Positions 34,252 to 46,748 of a stretch of DNA of 64,000 bases are shown here, piece by piece. A model generated the notes under the pieces. It had not been told where the DNA came from. It was given only the letters and a program-made list of their open reading frames with translations, and searched no databases. Position 1 is the stretch's first letter. Every line of letters starts with the position of its first letter. The stretch comes from Xiphydria camelus (taxonomy: Eukaryota; Arthropoda; Insecta; Hymenoptera; Xiphydriidae): NCBI GenBank assembly GCA_963678675.1, contig OY783195.1, positions 30,523,006 through 30,587,005 on the forward strand, in the 5' to 3' direction. The position numbers and the translations under genes were made by a program.

Positions 34252-36194
34252 ATGGCACTTGCATCAAGTACACGCAGTGTAAGTAGACGCAATTTTTTCG
34301 TCGCAATACGTTTATGCCAAACCTAAGTCATTCCCATTTCTCAACTCTAGTGAGATTGTTACCGTTCTGAGGTTATCTCATTACATTATAATTATTGTTT
34401 GTTACAGCTATGTCTTCTTTCGAGGCTACCGTCCATGGCACGGTGTATCCATGTGACAGCTGTGAATGATAAAGTACAAGCTGGTCGGTATAGACCATCA
34501 CGGAAACAAAACAAACCCCTCACCTATGAGATGGCTAACCCACCCCACCAAATCGTCCACAGGAAAACTTGGAATTCTTGGAACACTTGTAAGTGCTATT
34601 TTACAGTTGCTTATTATCATAAGTAATAGTAACATTTAGATGGAAAAAGATTTAAACTTGTACTTCTCCGGCGTCACGGATTCTGCTGTTGATGACTTTT
34701 AAAAATGTCATTTTTAAATGTACTAGTCACTGAATACTTAATTCTCATGCTCTCGTTAACTACGGAGGCGTTTGCCCGAGGTAATGAAAGCATGATAATT
34801 GATTAATCATTGGCTAGTACGTTTAAAAATAACAGTTTAAAAAGTCACCAGCAACAGAATCCGTGATGCCAGGAGTAAGTATACACAGTCGCTTGTTGAT
34901 CGCATACAGGTTTTCAATTAGTCATTACTAAGAAGATGATGACCATATTTGGCTCATGTGATTCTCCAGAGGGCATTCAATGTTTATTGATTGAAATTGA
35001 ACATTGCATAAGTGGAAATGATTGCCGGTTGAACAATTCCGTCTACTGAATATGATTATTAATAGTAGACCTAGGAGCCATTGATTAATTAATATAAACA
35101 ATGCTCAATTTTTGAGTCACATTTCTTAAGTTCAATATAAATTTGGACTTTATATCTTAAAGGAGTACTAAGAAATATTGAAACTTAGGAGAGAAAAATG
35201 GGAAGATCAGAATTATCAGAAACATTCTATATATCATCATCGGTATCTCTTGTTATTTATAATATGAAGTCAGAATGTAAACCATCCATAACTCTTTTTT
35301 CACCCCTTTAATGCCAAAGTCATTACCAGCTACAAGAAACAATTGACCTCATCATGGTTACACCACATCAGTTCTCATGTACAAAATGTAAATGAAAGAT
35401 CTAAAATAGGATTTATTTTCAAATATTCTGAAGCTTAAATTTAGAGCCTTGAAATAATACGTTCCTTTTTAATTCATCTTTTGGACATGAACACTGTGGG
35501 ATCCCATTGGTTTATTTATTTATTCTCACTCATGATATTTACAACTGTACTTCATTCATACTACTGTTTACAATGTTGTCTTATTTTTTGCTGACTCTAC
35601 GTGACTAAAATATGTAGAGTTACGGAAGTTCTTCTCAAGATACATACGCCATATTCGTGAGATGCCCCTTCAAATGTTTAACCCTTAGAATCATAGTGGC
35701 CGTTGATAAGGATTAGCTTTTCAGAAATTCTACTGTCGAGTGCAATAGAGCGCTACACCATATTTTTCCCATATTTCTCGTTTTTTGTAATTAAATGTTT
35801 CATTTCGCGTGGTCCAAAGGGTTAAGCAATGAACGTGATGTGTACTGTGAATACTTTCCATTCTCTCCGTACAAATAATATACCACTGCTTAATATATTT
35901 CCAGCAAATATGGTAGATGGGTGTAGACCGGCAGAAACAGCAGTGGAAGATATTTTCATACGTCGGTTCGTAACCGGAACTTTTCACGGAATATTCCTTT
36001 CCGAAATAATCATAAAGCGCCAACATAATATGATTAGGGTAGCTGGTATAATTCGACGTTCATTGAATGGTTCCAAAATGTATTTCTTGATCGGTTACAC
36101 CGAGCAACTTTTAAGCCTCTGGTTACAATGTATCGTTAAACTTGAGTTACAATCTGTGGATGACAGATCGGACGTTGTATACAAATACATTTGA
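34252..36194 (+). CDS. mRpS24: Mitochondrial small-subunit ribosomal protein uS3m
   Basis: Component of the 28S mitochondrial ribosomal subunit (MRPS24 family). Exons 34252-34278, 34408-34588 and 35905-36194 join in phase to give 165 residues, close to the 167 of the human protein. Exon 1 (MALASSTRS) and the start of exon 2 look like a mitochondrial targeting peptide. Family signatures follow: KPLTYEMANPPHQIVHRKTW in exon 2, then TAVEDIFIRRFVTGTF, IIIKRQHNMI, MYFLIGYTEQLLSLW and the C-terminal DVVYKYI in exon 3. Splice sites are consensus (AGT|GTAAGT, T|GTAAGT, TTTCCAG|CAAAT). AATAAA at 36274-36279, 80 bp after the stop, is a likely poly(A) signal. Intron 2 (1.3 kb) contains a hairpin MITE. 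Identity is firm. Confidence 0.93.
34662..34880. mobile_element. Hairpin MITE in mRpS24 intron 2
   Basis: Arms of about 95 bp are inverted copies. The left reads ACTTCTCCGGCGTCACGGAT, then TCTGCTGTTGATGACTTTTA. The right is the complement of ACTTACTCCTGGCATCACGG, then ATTCTGTTGCTGGTGACTTT. The centre is about 30 bp. It is noncoding. Confidence 0.65.
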
Positions 36195-38580
36195 ACGCGC
36201 TACCTGTGTTTAGTAAAATCGCATGTAAGACTTGCAATTACTTATACATTGTAAATTATATATATAAATTTGAAATAAATATGAAAATAATCAAGAATAA
36301 TGTCGAGGGGTCTTATTATGAGGGGTTTTATTTTTCAGAATCTTTCTACGAATGTCGGTCTGTGTCTCTTTGCTCGTCTTAACGTTCCGGGTAGGATTAC
36401 CGCGATCCGCACTGCATAAATACCGGTCTATCTAAGTCTGCATTTCATTTTATATCGGGCATAGTTTATTGCATCCATTTTAAGATGCTCTCCTGGCAGA
36501 TATTTTATACAGAGCTACTCCAAATTGATCTGATTTTAATCAAATGCATATATCTATTATATACTAAATTTCTGCTGCTACAATCTGCACTGTGGTTTCT
36601 CTATTATGATATATCAATTCTACATCCCCATACGTCAAAATAAATTCGTATTAGAATCCGCTATTTAAAGACAATTTTGCAATGATCGCCTATAAGCCGT
36701 ATCTGTCAGAAAATTCGATTGCTTCGGCTTTGGAAATATAAGCAATATAAGAAACATATCGTTTCAACTAGGTATCACTCACCATATGTAGACTCCCATG
36801 GAATCACTCTGAGTTCATTAGTTCAGAACATTTTCAAGATAGGTACGCGCGTAATTTCAAGTCATGACTAAAATCATTTACTGATCATTTACAATATCTT
36901 TAGAATTCCATCTTTTATACAATTTGTCAACAGAGACTTGCAGAGCATATAAATAAAATAAAACTACTTTCTGAAAATATGACGCTACAATGTTTCGACA
37001 GTTCCACTCTTCCAATATTTATACATATAATATTTAACGTGATACAATACTGGTAAATAAAACGTTTTCTTTTTGTATTCTCAGATGCTGTGAAAATCTT
37101 AAAAAAAAAGAATTATGTACCCAACTTAATGATTACAGTATGTAAAAATCTAACACCTGTCATTTAGACCAGCAATGATACCGATTACGATACCACAGCA
37201 ATTAAGTTACATAGACACGATAATAGTAGTTAAGACTTACGATCCGTTGCGAATACCGTGGCGAAAAAATTTCTTTGAGATTCTTTAAGATCTAACGACC
37301 GTTAGGGACTATTATTTTCGAACAATATTCAGTTATAAAGGAGCTTCCTTTTCCAAAATATTCTGGAATCGAATAAGAGAGTAGCAAGTATTTTTTAAAT
37401 GAAAATGGCTCACGAATTTGTAGGTCTCAAATTTTGTCGTATTATTATAAGAACCTGTTGGCATGGTATATAATTTAAAAGTGTTCTCCAAGATTTTCGG
37501 TCATTTTTATAGACCCACCGAAGATACTCAAAAAAATATTTCGAACGGGGTACATCTTAAATCTACTTACGTAATTTCATACGGCATGGTTCGAAGGTAC
37601 TATGAAGAACTTGTTCAAATTTTACGAGTGACGCTCAACTGATCGACACAAAGTCGAATGTACGGACTGCGAATCGGTGAATACTACACATTTCGATCCT
37701 CTCACAAAGCAATTAGTGCGAAAAATGTCGACAAAATACCAGGAAACCGGGCAAGCATGCGATACAGTTGTAATATTACCATTATGCCATATAATTGATT
37801 GGACGGTTTGCTAGAATTTTGCCATCACAAGTCTGTTAACTTCTATATTAGCTCTTTGCCTGCGTAATTTCTATATCTCGGAATATCGTCTATTGGGTTA
37901 GAGATGCGATTGTTAATGTGTTTAAAGAATATCTCTATTAATTATTAATTGTCATTAGATCTCCAGCACGGGATTGCAAAGAATGTTTGCTCGTGTTTAG
38001 CAATTGAGATATTTTATTTTACAATTTCTCAAGCCGTAAAACTGTGAAATCTTTTCCATTTTTGCATCAAGGAATTAATATAAAATTATTCAGATCAAAA
38101 TATTTCAAAATATCTTACATTCGAGAATGGATTTCTTTCGTATTTACGTATTAGAATAAAGTATTCGAATTTCTATAAACATTGCATTGATAAATAGTAT
38201 CATTGTCTTTCAATTTAGCTCGTATATACAAATTGCATGCAGAGAAACGGTAAATAAAAGGATTTCAGAAAATCCGATGCGAAATAATGCGGGGATTAAA
38301 AATCGGACTGGTCAATTGGTGACCTTTATACAATCGGGACAAAAATGCTTGATTCTCTCCTGGAAATAGATAGCAACTGAATTAACAAGTAGTAGCGATA
38401 CAGTATATACTAGTAAATGGAACTGAACAATTGCTAATGAATCGATGTCAAATGAATTTTTACAACATCATTATACGATACGTGTGAACATCATTACACT
38501 ATCATACTTACAAATTACACTCGCTATGATATTACCTATTTCCTTATATAACATTATCGTTATCAATATACGTGGCCAAT
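36195..38580. other. AT-rich gene-free stretch
   Basis: Apart from the mRpS24 poly(A) signal near 36274, I see nothing. It is AT-rich unique sequence with short open frames only and no recognisable repeat structure. Confidence 0.5.
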
Positions 38581-39020
38581 ATGAACAGATTTGTACTTGC
38601 ATTGAAATTGTTAAGTCAACTCCAATCACTTCGCACAGCCCAGTATAGCGTTTATGTTTTCATATTTTTTCTTTTCATTTTGTTTAAAAATACAATTTGT
38701 CAATGGATGGCAGCATTCATATCAAAAATTGGTTTGGAGAATGTTGTAATGACATTTAGGAAGGGGGTTGGGAGCTTCCCTAGTAGATACTAACTTGTTT
38801 ACTAAATATGTGAAATTGTTCCAATTGTTAATGTCGATATCACAGAGGCTTGATCGGAATATTCTTTTTTTTTCTTTTATAGGAAAATAGGTATCTACAT
38901 TATTATGATGGCGATAGACATTACGATACTCCTAGTACAGAAAAATTACTTGGTAAAAATGCAATACACTATACATGGGCTAAACGCATTACAACACGAC
39001 TCCCCGCACCTGGTAATTAG
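38581..39020 (+). CDS. Candidate two-exon small protein, mitochondrial-type leader
   Basis: I do not recognise this gene. Exon 1 would be 38581-38649: an ATG followed by MNRFVLALKLLSQLQSLRT, an amphipathic, positively charged leader of the mitochondrial import type. Exon 2 would be 38883-39020, preceded by a very strong 3' splice site (TTCTTTTTTTTTCTTTTATAG) and ending at TAG. It encodes ENRYLHYYDGDRHYDTPSTE, then KLLGKNAIHYTWAKR, then ITTRLPAPGN. The joined product has 68 residues. The donor (AGC|GTTTAT) is weak, so exon 1 could be wrong even if exon 2 is real. It is tail-to-tail with twin, 197 bp between stop codons. Confidence 0.4.
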
Positions 39021-39216
39021 AATGATTCGTTAATTTCTGTCACATTGTCGAGTGTGCGGTAATGTAGAGTATTATTGTATTCGCTATCGGAACGATAGAG
39101 TAGACTGCGAGTGGTATTGCTAAAACCAGAATGTAAGAGAAGGAGCGATGGGGGTTTCATTATCGTTATTATTTATTATTTCCTTAGTTTTATTTAGGCC
39201 TAGATCGTAGCAACTG

Positions 39217-42200
39217 CTACCTCCGTGAAATCAAACCGTTGCTTGTCCCTACAGTCGGCGTCATTTCCAGTTCCACTAGTAGAGGAAAGTGGTCTGGAAA
39301 GTACGAAGGTGTGACGTTAACGATAAACGTAGCGCTAGAATTTGACTGTCATTCAAATCTACACATTTACAAATATTTAACGATTGTAACACGATAATAC
39401 ATACCAGATGGTACATGGGGATGGGGACAACCGACCACTTTGTGTTCTCTAAACCAGTCTGCACTTAATGGACCCAAGAGTCCTAGTGGTACCATACTTT
39501 GTTTCGAATAAAAAATGTAGTCTATTATTCCCTTGAAGTCGAATCTGAAGCAATTGGTTATTACGAAAACATGGTATTAATTTTTCAAGAAGACACTTCA
39601 AATTATATATTTTTCTCCCTTATAGAAATTTGAGATTTTTCGAACGGTCATTAAAGCAAACTCACGTATAGTTGGTGTAAGGCATAATGTCTTCGCTGTA
39701 GGCAGAAGCGAGTTTGAACGAGTGAGTGAATTCATTCGGTTTCTCACACCCTGATATCTTTTGTAAACACGATTTATAAGCCAGATCCTTAAAATCACGA
39801 TGGTCAACTGCTACTCGCCCCGATGTTAGAAATTCGATTACTCCTGCAATTGTTGATCTTTCAATATCGTGCGACGGGTGGCATGAAATCAACGATACCC
39901 GACAAGTTTTTCGTCGATATACCCAAAAGGCGCGTTTGTTTTAGCATTTAATTCATCGAGTACCTGAGTCAGGTAAGGAATTGAAATCTCCACAGAGTAG
40001 TAATTGAACGTTGGAAGAATCGGGTTTGTGACCAGGCCTAAATGACTGTCCAGCTTGGTCTAAAATGGAACGCAATTCATTGCTTAGCATCATCGTCTGA
40101 ATTAATTTGACGTCACAAAATTCTGGGTCCCAATGAATATGTGCTGTACAAACAAGAATAGGCTGTTGAACTTGTGCTGGATCAGTCGGAAGCCCTGCAA
40201 GTGATAAATTTATACGTATATTATAAGTAAATAAATTTATACGTTCGCAACAATCAGAGTTTGGGGTACAGTCCTATTTCCTATGAGGACACCGGCTAGG
40301 GGTGCGGGTTGGAAGCTCTCCTCATAGGGAATCGGATCATATGCGATACGGGACATGAAAAACTAATAATAGATTATTTATTGACACACTGAACGATGCA
40401 CTTGGAGAGTATTAGTCTGCAAACATCAATGTCAATCTTTTGTCAACTATTTTATTATAAAAAGCTCTGAAAGCCTTAGTTTGATTATCTGTAGAGGATT
40501 TGGTGGCGCATTAAATCTTAGGAAAAAGAAAGGAAATTTTAAATAATGTGAATTGGATAAATTAAAAAATCATATTAATTTTGAAGGGAATGGAATATGA
40601 AATGAGAATGCACTGTAAAAATGCCATTCAAAAGTTTATTTACAAATCGTAACAAATAGCTTAATTTAGAAATGGTTATTTTTTTCCATTCATCGTGACG
40701 TGATATACTTATCGCGCGGGTTGTTGAATACATAAAAGTATGTTTCATCGTCTGATCATGAAAACAGCTGTGCGTCAATCTGGGAGGTCGGCAGATTGTC
40801 TGTGAAACCGTGATTGATGCCGCTATGATCGGGAAATGAAACGTACTATTATGCATTCGGCGACTCCTACTGTATTTTGCAGTACTTTTCTTACAGCAAA
40901 ATTCTCAGGCATTACAAACTGTTACCAAAAGACCTGCAGCGGTAACAAAACTCCGAACCCCGGACCTGGCTATGACATATGATCGTTACTACTCTATTTA
41001 ATATTAAACTTATTATAAATTATTATACATATACAATATCAGCAATTATTATCAGCAGATAATTTGTAGGGGCAAATATGCGATGCAGTATATTATTGTG
41101 TTTTAAGCCTGAAGGGATAAGAGAAAAATTAAGGTGCCGTTTTACGCTCTAGCAATGCAAATGTAAATGCGTATTGCACCAAACAAATGTATGTAAATTT
41201 TCTGCCTTCCGGAGTGGTTCATATTGTTTTCTGGGTAAATAATATAGGCATAGTTGGTTATATCGCATTGTTGTGTATCTACAGGTATGCATATATAACA
41301 GCAGTACAAATATGTGAAACTTTTTATAGGCTTCTTTTTGTACTGATGTATAACCGAATCTCCCATGATGTCGCTATTCGGGAATTTTTCGAGGAATCAG
41401 GAATAGTCAGTTGCAAGAGCTGCAATTATTTGTAAACTGGAATCAAGTCAAAATGGGAGGTTGGACTGTACTTCACATTTCATCATGACATATAAAACCA
41501 TTGACTTTTTTGTTACTTTATTAAAGAATATCGACGATTTATTCCAGGTCCTATATCACAAATTTATATTCTTCAATTTAGTTGGCACGTACTGCAATTG
41601 TTGTGAGGTGAACTACCATACAGCGCTCGAAACTCAATAGCAATAACAACAAAACCTTTACGCGTACTCGCGATCTGATTAGAAGATCACAATTAACGTG
41701 AACACTCCGTAAAGGAGCATACACGGATACGCGATGAGAAGACGTTGCTTCTCTTCGCCGGACATCGCGGAAAACAGTCTAGAGGCGGACAAAGTGGCCC
41801 AGGTCACCGCGAGCGTCGCCGTGCCCATCCCTATCGGACCGCGAAGGGAGGTAAAAATACTCAAACCCGCGAGAGCGACTACGGGTAAGAGGCAATAACC
41901 CAAAACCGAAGCGACCGAAGACAGGGTGATATTTCCGGTACTGCTCATTAACGACTGAAGAATGTACATCATTATACAAGAGGTAACCGCGAGTCCGTAA
42001 ACGTAACCGAAATGAGCTTTGGATCCGGCTAGAAGTAAAAATGCGGCGAGTGCCAGGCAAAAAGTCACAGGGCCTGCTAAATCTGCGTCTTCTAGAAGAT
42101 AATTCGCGTCGTCCGTTTGACCCTGTCTATGGAAGGGATTTAATACGGCTAGAGTTTTTTGTAAGATCCGATCTGGGTCTATTCCGAGTTCTTCCAGTAA

Positions 42201-44009
42201 GGGGGGCTCGTCTTCCTCTTCTCCGAACGCGCCGGTGCCTGTAAGAAAATTCATTCTTTATTTGAAATCTTTGCGGCAAGAAGCAAATCATAAAATAATA
42301 TCAAGGATCGATCGAATCTTATTATTTACTTGCGGAAATATTAACAATAATAAATGCGCACTTACTTTTGCCAAAATCGTCCGGAGTATATATATCACCG
42401 CCGTATGCATTCTGTGTAGGATCCAGAAATCCTTTCTGGGCATAGTTTGTATAGTCACCAACTTGCTGTTCACTGTACGATTGAAACTCGAATTGTTGGT
42501 TAGGTTGACCAAAACCCGACGTATCGAAATTATATTGGCCCTGTGGGGGTGGCGCCCAATAATTTTCTTGCCCGGTGTAACCCGACATTTTTCACTCGAA
42601 AATATAAATCGTCTTTGGCTATTTTTTCTTCTAGATTTAATCACGCGAGCGAGTATTTTTTAGATTTGTAGGAGACCGATAGCGTTAAAATCTCGCAGTA
42701 GAAATGCCGTGTCGAGGACTGCCAACGCGTATGGCAGCGTAATGTTGGCACACGCATTCGTCGGCACCGTCGATAAGCTTATCGACAATGTTTCAGTCAC
42801 TCTCCAATTGCAAAGTTCACGATTGTGTTTATGTATTGGGGCGGTGGGAGAACATATTTTGCATGATTTAACATATTTATTTTAGCCACCCTTCGTTATG
42901 AAACCTCATCTGCAGTTGGCAAAGTAGAAATCGAAATTCTCATGTATCTTTCAAGATGCAGCTGCGCCTGTGGAAGGCAACTACGAGACCTAATAACAGC
43001 GAAGTACGACGGGTTTCATTTTGCGTACTTGTAACATAGAAATGTGTGTACGCGCGTGTACGTATTTACGGGGGTGAATATTGCTCCTCGTATGCAGAGA
43101 CGCTCCCCAATCTAAACGTTCGAAACTATCTGAGGATAGACGACAGAACGAAGCGCGGAATTTCGCGTTCCGACGCAGAAAAGGCAGATACAATGTCTAA
43201 AAAAAATGTGCACCTACCATTGTCCCATGCAGCCTCCTTTGTTTTCAAAAGGGCCGCGAGTCCAATATTATCCTTGGGCATAACTCTGTTTAACATGTTA
43301 TCCGAGCCCTCTGCATTGGCCATTGCTAATTGATTGAATTCTACCAAGTGTTCTTTAATTAGCGTGAATCTGGAAGCGTAAGAATAGGTTTCATTATAAT
43401 ATGACGAATCGCGATCTGCTTTATAATTGGTATCTCAGATGTAGCGCGGTGCCTTTAAATTTTAGGAGATAATACATTATTGAAAATTGAAATTCCTGAA
43501 GGACATATTAATATAAACTCACTTCGCCGTTCTATAAAAAATGGCGCATCCGTCTACGTATTTCCGATCGTTCTCCGCCATCGTCTTTGCCCGTGACTTT
43601 GGTGAGAAAATGCCATCATAGCCGTCATGCTTGAGCTCCGGCAGGAAAAAGTTATAGAACTGATCCGTCTCAACCTCTTGGAGGCTGATAATATCCGCCG
43701 CGTAATGTCGTATCTCATCTAGGATGCCCTTTTTTCTGTACTCCCAGTCTAAGGCCCAACTTGGACAGTACCCGTACATCTGACGCGTTGCGTACTTGTC
43801 GCATAGCACATTGTAACACATGACCGTGAATATACCTGTAACAGAAGATAAGCGTGTCGTGTATTTATGATGTAACCGATGGGAACTTTACACGAGAGTT
43901 AACGAACGTACGATTACTTCTTACAAATCTCGACACTCACATGTAGGTCGTGTCCTATTGGGTCGTGTCAGAGGAATCCACGGCCTCTGCGGTGGATGGT
44001 TCGCGGTAA
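39217..44009 (-). CDS. twin: CCR4-NOT deadenylase catalytic subunit (twin/CNOT6), 3' exons
   Basis: Poly(A)-specific exonuclease of the CCR4-NOT complex, which shortens mRNA tails in the cytoplasm. Seven exons in transcription order are 44009-43941, 43835-43523, 43369-43218, 40194-39964, 39843-39666, 39544-39405 and 39293-39217. All join in phase and give 385 residues of the endonuclease/exonuclease/phosphatase domain. Signatures are TRPTCIFTVMCYNVLCDKYA, DIISLQEVETDQF (catalytic Glu), YDGIFSPKSRAKTM, NMLNRVMPKDNIGLAALLK, TAHIHWDPEFCDVKLIQTMM, LLLCGDFNSLPDSGVIEFL, ASAYSEDIMPYTNYTFDFKG and HPHVPSDHFPLLVELE (catalytic His). The C-terminus GLISRR resembles fly twin. The N-terminal leucine-rich repeats are missing: the first exon here starts two bases into a codon, so more exons lie upstream. 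The 3-kb intron 40195-43217 holds a whole YIPF5 gene. A minus-strand AATAAA at 39189-39194 may end the transcript. Confidence 0.92.
40272..40334. other. Short palindrome in a twin intron
   Basis: TTTCCTATGAGGA pairs with TCCTCATAGGGAA about 35 bp away. It is an isolated small inverted repeat about 80 bp past the twin exon end. No RNA family is recognised. Confidence 0.3.
41679..42588 (-). CDS. YIPF5-type Golgi/ER membrane protein, nested in twin
   Basis: Yip1-domain protein (YIPF5/YIP1A family) acting in ER-to-Golgi vesicle traffic. Exons 42588-42366 and 42238-41679 join in phase to give 260 residues (human YIPF5 is 257). The cytosolic N-terminus is rich in Gln, Tyr and Gly (MSGYTGQENYWAPPPQGQY). 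It is followed by the family hallmark PPLLEELGIDPDRILQKTLA and NPFHR. Five hydrophobic segments fill the C-terminal half: GPVTFCLALAAFLLLAG, YVYGLAVTSCIMMYILQ, VASVLGYCLLPVVALAGLSI, ATLAVTWATLSASRLFSAM and LLIAYPCMLLYGVFTLIVIF. SRLFSAM and the short C-terminus are typical. It has its own start codon and a minus-strand AATAAA at 41517-41522. The whole gene lies in the twin intron 40195-43217, on the same strand as its host. Confidence 0.93.
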
Positions 44010-46370
44010 CTGAAATCACATTCGACAAAAAACTTATATCATTTAGCACTAGCGAAATTTGAGGTACCTACTTTTGCGAGGGATACGAGACTCCGTCACG
44101 TTCAAACGAATCTAGCCCCGTTCGGGCAAACGATCCTTTATTTCCGAGAGGAATACCCATCGCAAATATTGGGTCTCGTCTTTCTTCTCAGTATTGCTTC
44201 TTTTTTTTCTAGCGCTCACTGAGCTTTTGCCGTGTGCCGCGGAATAGCGAAGCATTTTCACGTGCAAGCTCTCTCGCGCGGGATGTGCGGAAGCTGAATG
44301 AGTATCGGACGACAAAAGTACAAGCCCCTGTTTGCCGCGCGCTCGGCTTTTAAATATTCACGCTTTCAGTTCACGATGTTCAGCGCTTTGCGTCGTGGTG
44401 TACCGGCAGTGGCGAGAACGCCACTTTCAATGCGAGAGACGCGGTGGGCGAGGGATGGGGATGCGGCCGGGGTACGAGCTTTTGTATTCGCGGAGACCGA
44501 CATATTTCCTCCACCCTCTTCTGCTTTTCATGCGCCACTCTGCAACGCGAGACTCAAACTGCTTTCCGTGTATTTCTTTTTCATTACAACTACCGTTTTC
44601 AATTCCAAGCTCGCCGAGCGCTCGCGGACGCGAGCGGAACGTCTATACGTATACCTAGACGCGGGAAGGTGGAAGTACATGGATCAGGTCCAGAAATAGC
44701 GAGGCGTTAAGATTGTCTTTTGTATAGCGAGACATCGAGAGGCAGAGAGAGAGAGAGAGTGCCCATATTTTTCTATCAATTCGCACTAGATAGAAAGAAC
44801 TTTACTTACCCAGTCGTTATGTTTGTCTCGAAATATTCTTACGAATTTTATAATAACACGTAATTCAGAATGATACCTATATGAACATAATAACCATACT
44901 TTAAAGACATCTGAGGTAAGAGCATAGTTTTCATAACGATCCTTTCAAATTTCTTTGATTTTCAATATTTTACAAACTCAAATGAGTCGAATTTTTGGAC
45001 AGGTGAAGCCTAACGATATTTGTACCTATAAAAATGGACACCTATAGGTACTATTATCCATTCCAAAAGTAATTACAAGGAATGTAAATGTGGTCACATG
45101 TATAGGCACGAGTGATAGTACGAGATGCAGCAGCTGCAGTAGCATTGAGAGAGTCAATAATATTTATGAGGGGTCGCGGAGGCAATCTCGGCGCGGCATG
45201 GCGCCAAGTTCTTCCCATTTCATTATTAGCCTGATAAGACTTAACGGTCGCGCGACACGCCACGTTAACATTGCAATTTACCTTCGCGTCGAATGTGTCT
45301 CTTATCAGCGCGATTACGATAACGCTCGCCGACCAGCGTTCTGCCTACTATTTATTTCTCGCTAAGTAGCGTATAAACGAACAAAAAATATCTGGATTTT
45401 TTGTACCATTCATAAATATTTATCTCGCTTTTAATTCACCCTTATTGTATACACCGCCGCTCGGAAAGATTCGCAAAGCTACTAATTAGTTTACTCACAA
45501 GTTTGGAATAATTTTCACGCGACTCTCGAGAAAAGCGTGTCCCCCTCGACTCACCTGAAACAAAGAAATACCCGGCGTTAAAACAACATCGAGGGGCAAT
45601 CTCATCGTTATGCGAGGGAGGACTTCCCTCGCTGCCGAGATATAAAGAGTTTCTCCCCGATTTCTTTTTCGTGTGTATCTTAAAGGGAGGCTGAGTTTGC
45701 TCAACATTTAAATATCTCTTTCGGTCGAAGCGGCGCGATGCTCTACAACTTTAAACGGGAAAGCAGATAAAGTCTCGCAGGTGTAAAGTAGGGTATAGAA
45801 CCACCCGGGGGCGTTGGGCGAGATAAGGGTGAGCTTAGCCGACTCCTCTTCGAGTTTGGGGGTCCGGAATTTGCCGTGTCGCTATCGCTATTTCCAATAC
45901 GGATATCGGGCGCAAGAATGACTTGATATAATTGATGCCGTCGGAATTTGTAATAATAAAATTATTTCGTATCATTCACTCGACGCATATACGATTTTTA
46001 TCGAAAGTGACATTGACGAGTCATATCGATGTCGCGTCCTTCGGACGTTGATCCGAGTGTTTGATACACATTAAAGCGTAAATATACGTGCGTTACCGTA
46101 CTTTCCCGTGTAATTATACTAACAATCCGTCCAGCCGGATAGAAATTGCAGATAGGAGCGATGCACTCGCACGCGAGATCCCTATCTCGACCGAATCCAG
46201 GTCCGGTGAAAGAAGATTTCAATCCGCGCCAGGCGTCGGTCTATCAAGATCGCCACGTCCGCGTCTGACCGCGCGATACCTCCTCTCGAACGTGCTAAAT
46301 TATTTCGCTACGACGGAACGACCTCGTCCCCGCAACGGGGGTTGTCGTCTCGGCGTATAAACGGCATAAA
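44010..46370. other. Gene-free stretch upstream of the visible twin exons
   Basis: No exon is recognised on either strand. A GA microsatellite lies at about 44735-44758. Positions 44300-44700 are open in three + frames without a domain. This is presumably part of a long twin intron if the leucine-rich-repeat exons lie further right. Confidence 0.4.
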
Positions 46371-46657
46371 ATGGAGCGACTCGATCTGATAGAGGCGCCG
46401 CGCTCTCTCCCGCCCTTCGCCCCTATCTACGCTCCCTACGCGGCAAGAGCGGCCAAGTTAGCCGGCAGGTACATCTCATTATTTTAATCTGCAACATCTG
46501 ACTTCATCGCGGCTTTGCCGCGGTTTCATGCGGGGCACATTACAGCAAAGACGCCGTCCTATCGACGATCTCCCAGTTTCACTTCGGTATCTTCTTATGC
46601 TCCGCGGTGCACTTAACGTCGGTCGCCGTCATCCGGGCGGGATTGTTATGGGTCAAG
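46371..46657 (+). CDS. Two-exon start of an unrecognised membrane protein
   Basis: I do not recognise the family. Exon 1 46371-46468 starts at an ATG in a good context (AAAATGG) and encodes MERLDLIEAPRSLPPFAPIY, then APYAARAAKLAGS. Exon 2 46546-46657 encodes KDAVLSTISQFHFGIFLCSA, then VHLTSVAVIRAGLLWVK. The 77-bp intron has GTACAT and TTACAG ends and the junction is in phase (AG|C). Exon 2 ends at a consensus AAG|GTAATC donor, so coding should continue, but no third exon was identified. SQFHFGIFLCSAVHLTSVAVIRAGLLWV is hydrophobic enough for one membrane span. Codon use is GC-biased like that of nearby coding exons. It lies opposite twin, probably within twin's intron. Confidence 0.5.
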
Positions 46658-46748
46658 GTAATCTATGAATGGCTCGGACAAACTCGGTGGTCGGATATCG
46701 ATTACTTTGGAATTTTCGTCCAACGTGCATGGAAAAAAAATGATTTTG

